The notes under the pieces are model-generated. The model searched no databases. It was not told the DNA's origin and saw only the letters and a program-made list of their open reading frames with translations. The translations under genes and the position numbers were made by a program. From Aquimarina mycalae (GTDB taxonomy: Bacteria; Bacteroidota; Bacteroidia; Flavobacteriales; Flavobacteriaceae): 64,000 nucleotides of DNA. The stretch spans positions 124,001 to 188,000 of the forward strand of contig NZ_JARYGY010000008.1 of assembly GCF_029906345.1 (NCBI RefSeq). The letters are read 5' to 3'. How positions within the stretch are numbered: the first letter of the stretch is position 1; every line of letters begins with the position of its first letter. Of this stretch, positions 52,494 through 59,612 are shown piece after piece.

Positions 52494-53402
52494 TTATTCT
52501 ATTTTATATACCAGACCTAAAGAAAAACCTGAAGCTCTATCATAATTTTTTCCACTCATGTTTGTAGTGTATCCAGTAGAAACTCCAATGCTTTGTTTGT
52601 ATATAGGAACATACAGATCAAAGTAAAAATTAGTATAATCCACTTCGGTTTCTGGTAGTGCTTGTGCACCTCCAGCTGCGGCAAATTCTGGAGAACCGAT
52701 ATCAAAGCCTTCTAATGAATTCTGAGTACCTATTTTTGCATGTGCATAAAACCATTTATTATAGTATCCAAGTTTAGCACTAAAAAGAGTAGCATTTGGT
52801 ATTTCGAAATCCGAGTTACTCCTAACACTGTATGCAGCTTGTAGTTCAATAAAAAGATTAGAAGAAGTATTAAACTGGATAAAACCACATCCATCAACAG
52901 CCGTAGCTCCATTTCCTAAGGACAGTATTCCTGCTTCTTCGTATCCTCCAACAGGTACAGAAACTCCCGCAGCTCCTCCTATAGCTATTTTTGAGGCATT
53001 ATTTATTTTTGCATCCAGAACTTTTGCTTTTAGGAATAAACTTAAATCCTGTACACCACTTACTTCGTTGGTTTGTGATACTGGATCTAAGACTCCTGTT
53101 TCATTTTCTACGGATATATAGGGTAATGTTACCGTTGTGGATAGCCAATCAAGTACGCCATATTCACCATACACACTTAACACAGTTGAAGAAATTTCAC
53201 CCATATTCATAGGATTAGATTTGGTTTCGGTACTACCACGATAAAAATTATCATAGCTCTTGTAAGAATACGAAGTGGCAATAGTTAAGTCATTTTTTTT
53301 TGGAAAAAAACCATTCAGTACGGTTTGTGCGGATACCGAAGAAATTGATATGATACAGAAGAGTATCCATAATATTTTTTTTGAGTAAATCTTGTTAGTC
53401 AT
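52494..53402 (-). CDS. Outer-membrane beta-barrel (MetA-pathway/phenol-degradation-like porin family)
   Basis: 302 residues. Signal peptide to about residue 25. Alternating amphipathic beta strands follow, ending SGFSLGLVYKIE. Related by eye to outer-membrane transporters of the phenol meta-pathway type. It is 73 bases upstream of the peroxidase gene, so the two are probably one operon. Solute unknown. Confidence 0.65.
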   Translation of the reverse strand: MTNKIYSKKILWILFCIISISSVSAQTVLNGFFPKKNDLTIATSYSYKSYDNFYRGSTETKSNPMNMGEISSTVLSVYGEYGVLDWLSTTVTLPYISVENETGVLDPVSQTNEVSGVQDLSLFLKAKVLDAKINNASKIAIGGAAGVSVPVGGYEEAGILSLGNGATAVDGCGFIQFNTSSNLFIELQAAYSVRSNSDFEIPNATLFSAKLGYYNKWFYAHAKIGTQNSLEGFDIGSPEFAAAGGAQALPETEVDYTNFYFDLYVPIYKQSIGVSTGYTTNMSGKNYDRASGFSLGLVYKIE

Positions 53403-53565
53403 AATAGTTGTATTTAGGTTTTAAGAGTATTTCGAATAGAAAATAATAGTTATTGTATGTCTCATTACCTTGTGTCAAACTATATAATCTCCGCAATAGT
53501 TAAGAATATCACCACCTTATTAAGGTTTATGACGGATTGGTGTTTGTGACTCGGTTTTTAGAAAT

Positions 53566-53612
53566 AGAAGTATAATTAATATAGGATTATGGACTAGATT
53601 AATTATACTTCT
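53566..53612. repeat. 15-bp perfect inverted repeat upstream of the porin/peroxidase operon
   Basis: AGAAGTATAATTAAT and ATTAATTATACTTCT flank 17 bases. A second small hairpin GTTTGATTA / TAATCAAAC (53658-53684) follows the DUF547 stop and may be its terminator. The first repeat may be an operator. Confidence 0.55.
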
Positions 53613-53691
53613 AGATCACAAAAGAGTTTAGTTCTATAAAGTATTTAGGAGGATGTAGTTTGATTAAGTAAGACATAATCAAACAGTGTAA

Positions 53692-54438
53692 TTAGTTGTT
53701 ACTGGTGATAGGAGTGACTTTATTTCCTTCATTCAGATTCCAATCATAAGTAACGTATTTCTTTTTCACTGCTTTATTTATTTTAACAGTAGAATATTGA
53801 TTAATGAAATCAATTACATCAATATGATTATCAGTAAAGTCATCTTCATACCATTCAAACAACTGTGAAATTCTAACGGTTGTTAAATTGATTTGATTTC
53901 TTTGGGGATCATTGATAAACTCACTAGTTCTTTCGTCTAGCGCATATCTAATATTTTTGCTGGTATAAGCTCTGTCCCAAAGTCTTGGAGACGAGATTGA
54001 TCCGCAATTAAGCAAGAAGTGAATTCTAGGATCTTTAAATTTTCTTAAGATTTTATGCTCTATGTCATCCAGGCTATAACGAACACCTTTTGACTTAAAA
54101 GACTTTCGTTTCCAGGGATTTTCTAAATCATTGATGGATGATATAGGATATTCATCCAGAATCATTTTCATCACAGTGGCATTATAAACATTTAACCAAT
54201 AAGCTAATTTCTCATCTTTACTCCAGTGTTCTTCTGGAGATATGTTTTGGAGATATCTAAAATATTTGTAGAAAACAATTGCATCTCTAGTTACACCATC
54301 GTAGTCTACAAGACCATCGCCAGTAACGTTAAGAATTAGAATGTGATCCCATGATGAGTGGTCAACGACTTCTTGAGAATAAGAGTTAATAAAGAAGAAC
54401 GAAATTGAAATAATCAGATAGGTTTTAAGAGTTTTCAT
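53692..54438 (-). CDS. DUF547 domain-containing secreted protein
   Basis: 248 residues. Signal peptide MKTLKTYLIISISFFFINSYS. The DUF547 core is DEKLAYWLNVYNATVMKMIL, SLDDIEHKILRKFKDPRIHF, LNCGSISSPRL. The conserved Cys/His pattern hints at an NlpC-like fold, but the activity is unknown. Monocistronic. Confidence 0.82.
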   Translation of the reverse strand: MKTLKTYLIISISFFFINSYSQEVVDHSSWDHILILNVTGDGLVDYDGVTRDAIVFYKYFRYLQNISPEEHWSKDEKLAYWLNVYNATVMKMILDEYPISSINDLENPWKRKSFKSKGVRYSLDDIEHKILRKFKDPRIHFLLNCGSISSPRLWDRAYTSKNIRYALDERTSEFINDPQRNQINLTTVRISQLFEWYEDDFTDNHIDVIDFINQYSTVKINKAVKKKYVTYDWNLNEGNKVTPITSNN

Positions 54439-55122
54439 TTTGTTAGTTTTTTTGGGGTTACTTAGCGTCTCTTTCGATTCGGGAAGTCTAAATTAGTAAA
54501 AAAACAGACGTAAGACAGGTTATGGTTCAATGTCGGAAAAATGGAGAAATATTATTCTTACACGTTTTTGAAATTAAGTTGTAATTCGTTTACTGTTAAG
54601 CCTTTTGGCGAATTACGGTTGTTTATATTTAGTGATTTTTGATTATTTGTTAGTAGATTTTATGCTTAGTATTGCCAGAGTCAAGCATGCCAATAGAATG
54701 TTTTTTGACAATGTCTTAAATCTTCAAATCCCTTAATATAGTTGATGATCAAACTTTTTCTGGGATTAAAAAAAACAATTACAATGTTAAGGGAAATTTC
54801 AGGGGTTTTTGATTGCTTTTTTTTGAGTTTTTGACCATAAAAGGCATCAGTTTACTCTGATTATTTTCGAAAAAACGATGAAAACGCATGAAAAAATAAA
54901 ACCTTACAAAAAAATATTTAATTAACATAAAATTAACATAACAGTACGGTTTTCAAGTAGAAAAAAACGCCTATTTATAGTAAGATAAGCACGTTATATT
55001 ATAAGTAAAATCAACTTTAGATAGATTTGAATCCGAAAAAAGAATATAATTAACACTTTTTTTGTTGTGATATTATTAAGAAATTATTCTGTCATTTTTG
55101 TAGGAAATTATCATAATGTTTT
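54439..55122. other. 684-base intergenic region
   Basis: Between the DUF547 start and the exonuclease stop (both minus strand). It must hold the DUF547 promoter. Long A/T runs; I see no ORF, tRNA or clear repeat. Confidence 0.4.
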
Positions 55123-55683
55123 TCAATTTTCAACTTCTTTTTGAAGTAAAGACCAACGTAAAATTTTAGCTATGTTTTTAGCGTCATTGATACCTCTGTG
55201 ATGAGTTCCTTCTAATGGAATATTCAAAATATTTAAAGCACCTTTCATTCCGACTTTTTTTTGTAACTCTTTTGTCTGGGCAAAATGCGTTTTCACATTG
55301 ATATGATTTTGGGACAAAGGATACTCGATTTTTCTTACTCTACATTGTTTCTTCATCATATTTAGATCATATTGACCGTAACTAGCCCATATATATTGAT
55401 GGCCGCAATATTCAGTTCTTAGTATTTCACAAGCATTGGCAAATGAAATCCCCTCTTGATCGAGCAGTTCTTGAGTGATCGTTGTTAGTTCTGTACAGAA
55501 AGCGCTGACTTTAGACCGTTCTGGTTTAATCAGGATTCCCTGGTTTTTGCTGATCGTACCTGTATCTGTATTCAATATGCAAATACCGATTTCTATGATT
55601 TCGCTTACTTGTCCTTTTGGTATAGGACCATTCCAGCAAGTAGCTTCCAGGTCTATAATGATAATTGTATTTGTTGATTTCAT
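55123..55683 (-). CDS. DEDDh 3'-5' exoribonuclease (ERI1/KapD-like)
   Basis: 186 residues from ATG 55683; a longer frame upstream runs through a repeat and the TPR gene and is rejected. DEDD residues: IIIIDLEATCWNG (D, E), WASYGQYDLNMM (D), and GTHHRGINDAKNIAKIL (H, D). The ERI1 type, acting on RNA 3' ends, fits the neighbouring RNA ligase and release factor. It is separated from the TPR gene by a palindromic repeat. Confidence 0.85.
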   Translation of the reverse strand: MKSTNTIIIIDLEATCWNGPIPKGQVSEIIEIGICILNTDTGTISKNQGILIKPERSKVSAFCTELTTITQELLDQEGISFANACEILRTEYCGHQYIWASYGQYDLNMMKKQCRVRKIEYPLSQNHINVKTHFAQTKELQKKVGMKGALNILNIPLEGTHHRGINDAKNIAKILRWSLLQKEVEN

Positions 55684-55696
55684 AAGGTTTCGTTTG

Positions 55697-55726
55697 TTGT
55701 CATTCCAGCTTACACTGGAATGACAA
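55697..55726. repeat. REP-like palindrome between the TPR and exonuclease genes
   Basis: TTGTCATTCCAG-CTTACA-CTGGAATGACAA has a perfect 12-bp stem. The pattern TTCCnGCnTACnCnGGAA equals that of the hairpins beside the GIY-YIG gene, with paired changes. Confidence 0.65.
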
Positions 55727-55735
55727 TTTAGATGT

Positions 55736-56281
55736 TTAATTCTTCTTTTTCTTTTTTGATTTTTTAGAAGAATCACTGTTTTTATTTTCTTTTTTCTTCT
55801 TCTTTGGCATTTTGTCTTTGATCCTTTTTTCATCACCTTCGATATCACTAATAAAATAATTGTTATAAGTGTGTTCTTTGGCTGTTTTTAAAACTTTAAG
55901 AGCTTTTTTGTACTCTTTTTTTTGTTCATAAAGGATTCCTTTTTTTAGATATAAAACAGCTTTATCAGTACCCTTTAATGTAAGAGCGAAGTCAATTAGC
56001 TTTTCGGCTTCTTCGTAATCTTCGTTCCAAAGTAGGACATTGATATACTTTGGATATACATCTAGCGAATACATATCTTCGGCTAAGGCTTGCTGATAAT
56101 ATTCCTTTGCAGTTTCATAATTTCTAAGATTTTCTGCATAGATCTGTCCCATTAGACATAGTGCTATAGGGTTTTTTTCATCATATGACAATGCATAGTT
56201 TAAAGATTCTACAGCTTCTTCTAAGTTATATGGATATGCATCCAATGCCTGAAATAGATATTTATCTAATAAATTTCCCAT
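55736..56281 (-). CDS. Tetratricopeptide-repeat protein with Lys-rich tail
   Basis: 181 residues. About three TPR units (ALCLMGQIYAENLRNYETAKEYYQQAL, PKYINVLLWNEDYEEAEKLIDFA, AVLYLKKGILYEQKKEYKKALKVL). The last 25 residues are Lys/Ser only, suited for RNA or ribosome binding. It starts 4 bases after the prfH stop, in the same operon. Confidence 0.75.
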   Translation of the reverse strand: MGNLLDKYLFQALDAYPYNLEEAVESLNYALSYDEKNPIALCLMGQIYAENLRNYETAKEYYQQALAEDMYSLDVYPKYINVLLWNEDYEEAEKLIDFALTLKGTDKAVLYLKKGILYEQKKEYKKALKVLKTAKEHTYNNYFISDIEGDEKRIKDKMPKKKKKENKNSDSSKKSKKKKKN

Positions 56282-56285
56282 GATG

Positions 56286-56981
56286 CTAGTTTTTTAATTC
56301 GTTGCGCAGCGCTGTTTTTAATTGTTGACGATGCGACGCATACGATTGTTTTTTATAATTTTTCTTAAAATCAGTTCCTTTAAATGTTCTGATAGGATTA
56401 CCACGTTGCACCTGCAAGTGATTTTCCCATTGATCACATAATGACTTTTTTAATTTAACCAACTGACTTTGATACACTTTTTCTTTTAATCGCTCTATAG
56501 CGATTTTTTTGTTTTGATGTTGTGATCTACTGTCCATTACTACTACCTGATCTCCAGTTGGATGGTATGTAGCTCGAACCGCAGAATTCACTTTGTTTAC
56601 ATTTTGGCCGCCAGGACCTGAACTTCTCATAGCCTGAAACGAAATGTCCTTTTCATTTAATGATATAGATTGTACTTGTTTAATTTCATACATCCCGATA
56701 AACCAATTTTTTCGTTTATGATGTTTTCTGAATGTAGAAGTACCAATCCATTGGATAGTACCCAACCAAGACTTTACAAAAGGTTCTATTTCTTTTCCTT
56801 TTAGTTGTATGGTTACAGATTGTACTGTTCCGTTTTCCTGACCTTTATCCCGTTGAAGAATATTGTAAGTAAAACCATTACTTTTAATTTCTTCTAGAAA
56901 TAGCTTTAGTACTTGGGCTACTACCCAACAACATTCTGCAGGTCCTCTTCCAGCCGTTATCTGAATTATTTTAGTTTTCAT
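56286..56981 (-). CDS. prfH: Peptide chain release factor homolog PrfH
   Basis: 231 residues. The GGQ hydrolysis motif is in SSGPGGQNVNKVNSAVR (GGQ 124-126). The N-terminal stretch ITAGRGPAECCWVVAQVL is typical of PrfH. It lacks the domain for stop-codon reading. In other bacteria PrfH works with a paired RtcB: it frees nascent chains from ribosomes cut in the 16S decoding centre so that RtcB can religate the rRNA. Here rtcB2 lies 11 bases upstream. Confidence 0.93.
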   Translation of the reverse strand: MKTKIIQITAGRGPAECCWVVAQVLKLFLEEIKSNGFTYNILQRDKGQENGTVQSVTIQLKGKEIEPFVKSWLGTIQWIGTSTFRKHHKRKNWFIGMYEIKQVQSISLNEKDISFQAMRSSGPGGQNVNKVNSAVRATYHPTGDQVVVMDSRSQHQNKKIAIERLKEKVYQSQLVKLKKSLCDQWENHLQVQRGNPIRTFKGTDFKKNYKKQSYASHRQQLKTALRNELKN

Positions 56982-56992
56982 TTTTAATATTT

Positions 56993-58384
56993 TTACTTGT
57001 CCATTCGCACGATTTTAGGTGTGAATGTTCCTACTATTTCTACGAGCTCTTGTTGATTCGCCATTACTTTAGTAATATCCTTATACGCCATCGGAGCTTC
57101 ATCAATTCCTCCACCAATAAGAGTGACATCATTTGCTTTTAGTTGTTTTTTGATATCGCTTTTGGTGAATTTCTCTTTACACTTTCTTCTGGAATGAAAT
57201 CTGCCAGCTCCGTGTGATGCAGATTGCAAACTTTCAGGGTTTCCTAATCCGCGTACTATAAATCCAGGTGCTGTCATAGATCCAGGAATGATTCCTAATT
57301 CTCCTTTGGCAGCTGGAGTTGCTCCTTTTCGATGTACAATACATTCTTCACCATTTACTTCTTGTTTCCAGGCAAAATTGTGATGATTCTCAATTTTGGC
57401 AACAGGTCTGGATCCTAATAATTTTCCTATTCTGGCATGAATATTATCGTGACATGCTTTTGCATAATCTCCAGCAAGATTCATTGCCAACCAATATTCC
57501 TGTCCATCGTGCGTATTAAGATCTAACCAAGCTAATTGTTGTACGTGTTTTGGTAGCGGACATTGTTTGGTAGCTAAATAGGTATAATGTTTTGCGATAT
57601 TAGCTCCCAATCCTCGAGAGCCACTATGTGATAATACACCGATGTATGATCCCACATCCAATCCCCATTCATTTTCTGTATCTGTAATATCCACAGACCC
57701 AAATTCTACAAAATGATTACCGCCACCAGAGGTTCCCAATTGTTTATACGCTTTGTCTTTTAACCTTTTTACCAATGGAATGTTCTTAAATTCTTCTCGT
57801 TCAAAGATTTCATGATCGTGCTTTATTTTATGGGTTTCATACATTCCAAACTTGGTGTGTTCAGAAAGTATATTCTCTAATTGATGCTTTTTCCCTTTTA
57901 AATAAGAAGTTGCAATAGGGTAGATAGTTAAACACATTCTACATCCTATATCTACTCCTACACCGTAAGGAATTACTGCGTTTTTTGTAGCAAGGACACC
58001 ACCAATCGGTAAACCATAACCACTATGTGCATCTGGCATCAGAGCTCCTGCAACAGCTATAGGTAACTTAAGGGCGTCATATAACTGATATTTTGCCTGA
58101 TCATCAATTTCGTTTTCGCCATACACCTGAAATGGTGATCTTGTGGTTTTTAATGCGTGTTTTTTTACCTCTACAGGTTTTAGCAAACTCTCTGCAATCT
58201 TACCCCAGATTCCATCTCCTAGATATGCTTCAGGATTTAGTAATACTTTTTTGGCTTCTATTAATATTTGTTCTTTTTTTACTCTTTTCTGATATCGATT
58301 AATCTGACCCAATGTCACATTAATACTATTGTTTTTTGGAAAGCCTAATTTGATTAAGTCTTTTCCGCTTAATTTCTTTCCCAT
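56993..58384 (-). CDS. rtcB: RtcB-family RNA ligase 2 (partner of PrfH)
   Basis: 463 residues from ATG 58384 (MGKKLSGKDLIKLGFP); a longer frame to 58459 runs through the structured leader and is rejected. Metal-binding GVDIGCRMCLTIYP, LGTSGGGNHFVEFG, LSHSGSRGLGANIA, and the GMP-accepting His in SASHGAGRFHSRRKC. Ligates 2',3'-cyclic-phosphate ends to 5'-OH ends using Mn2+ and GTP. Preceded by leader ORF L3, a terminator and a structured RNA. Confidence 0.93.
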   Translation of the reverse strand: MGKKLSGKDLIKLGFPKNNSINVTLGQINRYQKRVKKEQILIEAKKVLLNPEAYLGDGIWGKIAESLLKPVEVKKHALKTTRSPFQVYGENEIDDQAKYQLYDALKLPIAVAGALMPDAHSGYGLPIGGVLATKNAVIPYGVGVDIGCRMCLTIYPIATSYLKGKKHQLENILSEHTKFGMYETHKIKHDHEIFEREEFKNIPLVKRLKDKAYKQLGTSGGGNHFVEFGSVDITDTENEWGLDVGSYIGVLSHSGSRGLGANIAKHYTYLATKQCPLPKHVQQLAWLDLNTHDGQEYWLAMNLAGDYAKACHDNIHARIGKLLGSRPVAKIENHHNFAWKQEVNGEECIVHRKGATPAAKGELGIIPGSMTAPGFIVRGLGNPESLQSASHGAGRFHSRRKCKEKFTKSDIKKQLKANDVTLIGGGIDEAPMAYKDITKVMANQQELVEIVGTFTPKIVRMDK

Positions 58385-58397
58385 GATATTGGAATTT

Positions 58398-58511
58398 GGG
58401 CGTTTCCCCAATGCATACTTTTCGGGGTCGGGCTTTCGCTCATACTCCTCGATCGCCACACTTCGATAACTCAGTGCGACATCTGTGGGGTAACTGCTCT
58501 ATCCCTAACGC
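58398..58511 (-). ncRNA. Structured leader element, copy 2
   Basis: Minus strand: starts GCGTTAGGGATAGAGCAG and ends CCCGACCCCGAAAAGTATGC..TTGGGGAAACGCCC, 13 bases before the rtcB2 ATG. The ends pair (GCGTT/AACGC). Same ends, length and distance to the start codon as copy 1 (24289-24403); the middle hairpin differs. Confidence 0.65.
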
Positions 58512-58639
58512 GGTAATAATAATATGATTAAATATTTCGGAACGGTTTAACAATATTTCGATACTCCTATCTATTAATAAAGCAGGTGTAGTATAACAGA
58601 TACGTATTAATTACCTCTGAAAAGAAATTATTGCAAATA

Positions 58640-58670
58640 AAAATCCGAAACTTTGTTCTGGCTTCGGACT
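58640..58670 (-). terminator. Attenuator-like terminator before rtcB2
   Basis: Minus strand: AGTCCGAA..TTCGGATT hairpin followed by TTTATTT, 25 bases after leader ORF L3. Its 5' arm can alternatively pair with CTTCGGGAC inside L3. Confidence 0.65.
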
Positions 58671-58694
58671 GTATATTAAACTGATGTAATCAGC

Positions 58695-58778
58695 TTATGT
58701 AGTATAGTAGTCCCGAAGCGTACGCATAAAAGAACCTGGTTCTCTTAGAGTATCTGTGTATATGTTTGTAAAGGTCAT
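58695..58778 (-). CDS. Leader ORF L3 (27 aa), Thr-rich
   Basis: ATG 58778 to TAA 58695, starting MTFTNIYTDTLREPGSFMRT. Seven Thr residues use all four Thr codons (ACC, ACA, ACT, ACG). Arg uses AGA, CGT, CGG. Codons CTT CGG GAC pair with the terminator 5' arm (6 bp, bulge, 3 bp). It lies 82 bases after the minus-7 box of P3. Confidence 0.5.
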   Translation of the reverse strand: MTFTNIYTDTLREPGSFMRTLRDYYTT

Positions 58779-58859
58779 ATTACTTCGGTTATTATTAATT
58801 ATTATTTTGTCTTAGGCAACACTTCTACAAGTTCATTATGATATTGCCGTATTGCGGTG

Positions 58860-58891
58860 CAAATATGAAATCATTTTTTTTATTACACAAA
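58860..58891 (-). promoter_or_regulatory. Promoter P3 of leader L3 and the rtcB2-prfH operon
   Basis: Minus strand: TTTG (58888-58891), 20 bases, CATATTTG (58860-58867). The surroundings are homologous to P4 of the tRNA array (shared CTGATTATCA and ACAGG-ATTTCT-TGC blocks upstream). Confidence 0.65.
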
Positions 58892-59063
58892 TTATTTTTA
58901 ATTTATTTATTTGATAATCAGTGTTTTATGTTTAATTTTAGGCAAAGAAATCCCTGTCCGTTTAATAACAGATATTCATCTAATTGGTAACTTGCTGTAG
59001 CTCTTATGAGTATCGTTCAAACAACATTATATTTGGTGTTCCTTGTTTCTTAGAAAAAAACAT

Positions 59064-59092
59064 AAAAAAAGCGTCCATTTTTTTTGGACGCT
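59064..59092 (-). terminator. Terminator of leader transcript L4
   Basis: Minus strand: AGCGTCCA-7 nt-TGGACGCT followed by T6-7. The 5' arm can instead pair over 9 bp with GGACGCTTT inside leader ORF L4. Confidence 0.85.
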
Positions 59093-59124
59093 CTTCAAAT
59101 TATATCGTTTTCTAGTTTTTTTAC

Positions 59125-59187
59125 CTATGCTTTCGATTCTAAAATAGCTATAAAGCGTCCTTTTTTATGTGTATAAAATAGATTCAT
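59125..59187 (-). CDS. Leader ORF L4 (20 aa)
   Basis: ATG 59187 to TAG 59125: MNLFYTHKKGRFIAILESKA. Twelve different amino acids; each synonymous pair uses different codons (CTA/TTA, ATA/ATT, GCT/GCA). Codons GGA CGC TTT form the alternative pairing partner of the terminator. A related stretch (GRxxAI) lies out of frame in the L1 region, showing that the two leaders share ancestry. Confidence 0.45.
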   Translation of the reverse strand: MNLFYTHKKGRFIAILESKA

Positions 59188-59225
59188 AGATGTTTAAAAC
59201 TTGTTTTTGGTTCTTATTTCTGTTG

Positions 59226-59258
59226 CAAAGATGAGTTTATTATTGATTAAGTTCCAAA
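59226..59258 (-). promoter_or_regulatory. Promoter P6 of leader L4
   Basis: Minus strand: TTTG (59255-59258), 21 bases, CATCTTTG (59226-59233). Confidence 0.6.
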
Positions 59259-59320
59259 TTTTACAAACAATTCATTTTGATTCTAGATTAACTTTTTCAA
59301 AGGTTCTAATACGAAAAAAA

Positions 59321-59394
59321 AGAAAATGCAAAGGATTTGAACTTGCAACTTCGGATTCGCAATCCATTGCTTTTCTAGTTAAACTAACAATCTC
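59321..59394 (-). tRNA. tRNA-Arg(GCG)-like, degenerate
   Basis: Acceptor GAGATTG / CATTTTC (one mismatch), D arm GTTT..AAGC, anticodon loop TTGCGAA on stem TGGA/TCCG, and an irregular T arm CAAG-TTCAAATC-CTTTG. Anticodon GCG is unusual; bacteria normally use ACG for these codons. Confidence 0.6.
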
Positions 59395-59415
59395 CTAGTT
59401 TTATATAAAAGTAAC

Positions 59416-59490
59416 AAAGAACGTATGGGATTCGAACTCATAACCTTCTGCGTGACGGGCAGACGCTCTTCCAGTTGAGCTAACGTTCTT
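59416..59490 (-). tRNA. tRNA-Asp(GTC)-like with C33
   Basis: Acceptor AAGAACG / CGTTCTT perfect, D stem GCTC / GAGC, anticodon arm TCTGC-CCGTCAC-GCAGA, T arm ATGAG-TTCGAAT-CCCAT. The usual Asp loop is CUGUCAC; here position 33 is C. Confidence 0.78.
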
Positions 59491-59531
59491 TGCATTTTAT
59501 TGTATACTTTTCAAATGTAATAATTAATTAG

Positions 59532-59605
59532 TGGAGTGTATGGGACTCGAACCCACAACCTTCTGCGTGCGGAGCAGACGCTCTTCCGATTGGAGCTAAC
59601 ACCCC
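59532..59605 (-). tRNA. tRNA-Ala(CGC)-like with C33
   Basis: Acceptor GGGGTGT / ACACTCC, D stem GCTC / GAGC, anticodon arm TCTGC-TCCGCAC-GCAGA, T arm GTGGG-TTCGAGT-CCCAT. Position 33 is C, as in the neighbour. Its 5' end is 7 bases after the SDR stop codon, so it is on the rtcB1 operon transcript. Confidence 0.78.
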
Positions 59606-59612
59606 TAATTAA

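Noticed and set aside
55684..55848. Longer N-terminus for the ERI1-like exonuclease
   Set aside because: The extra 55 basic residues come from reading through the palindromic repeat and the antisense-like end of the TPR gene. The catalytic domain begins right after ATG 55683.
58385..58459. Upstream start for rtcB2 (extra 25 residues)
   Set aside because: It lies in the structured RNA element. The family start MGKKLSGKDLIKLG follows at 58384.
58940..58975. Possible sigma-54 promoter (ACAGGGATTTCTTTGCC on the minus strand; similar at 39915-39935) before the rtcB2 and array leaders
   Set aside because: The GG-to-GC spacing is 9 instead of 10 bases in both, the TGGCAC box is absent, and a good TTTG/TAnnTTTG promoter lies downstream. 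Still, the block is conserved and may bind some protein.
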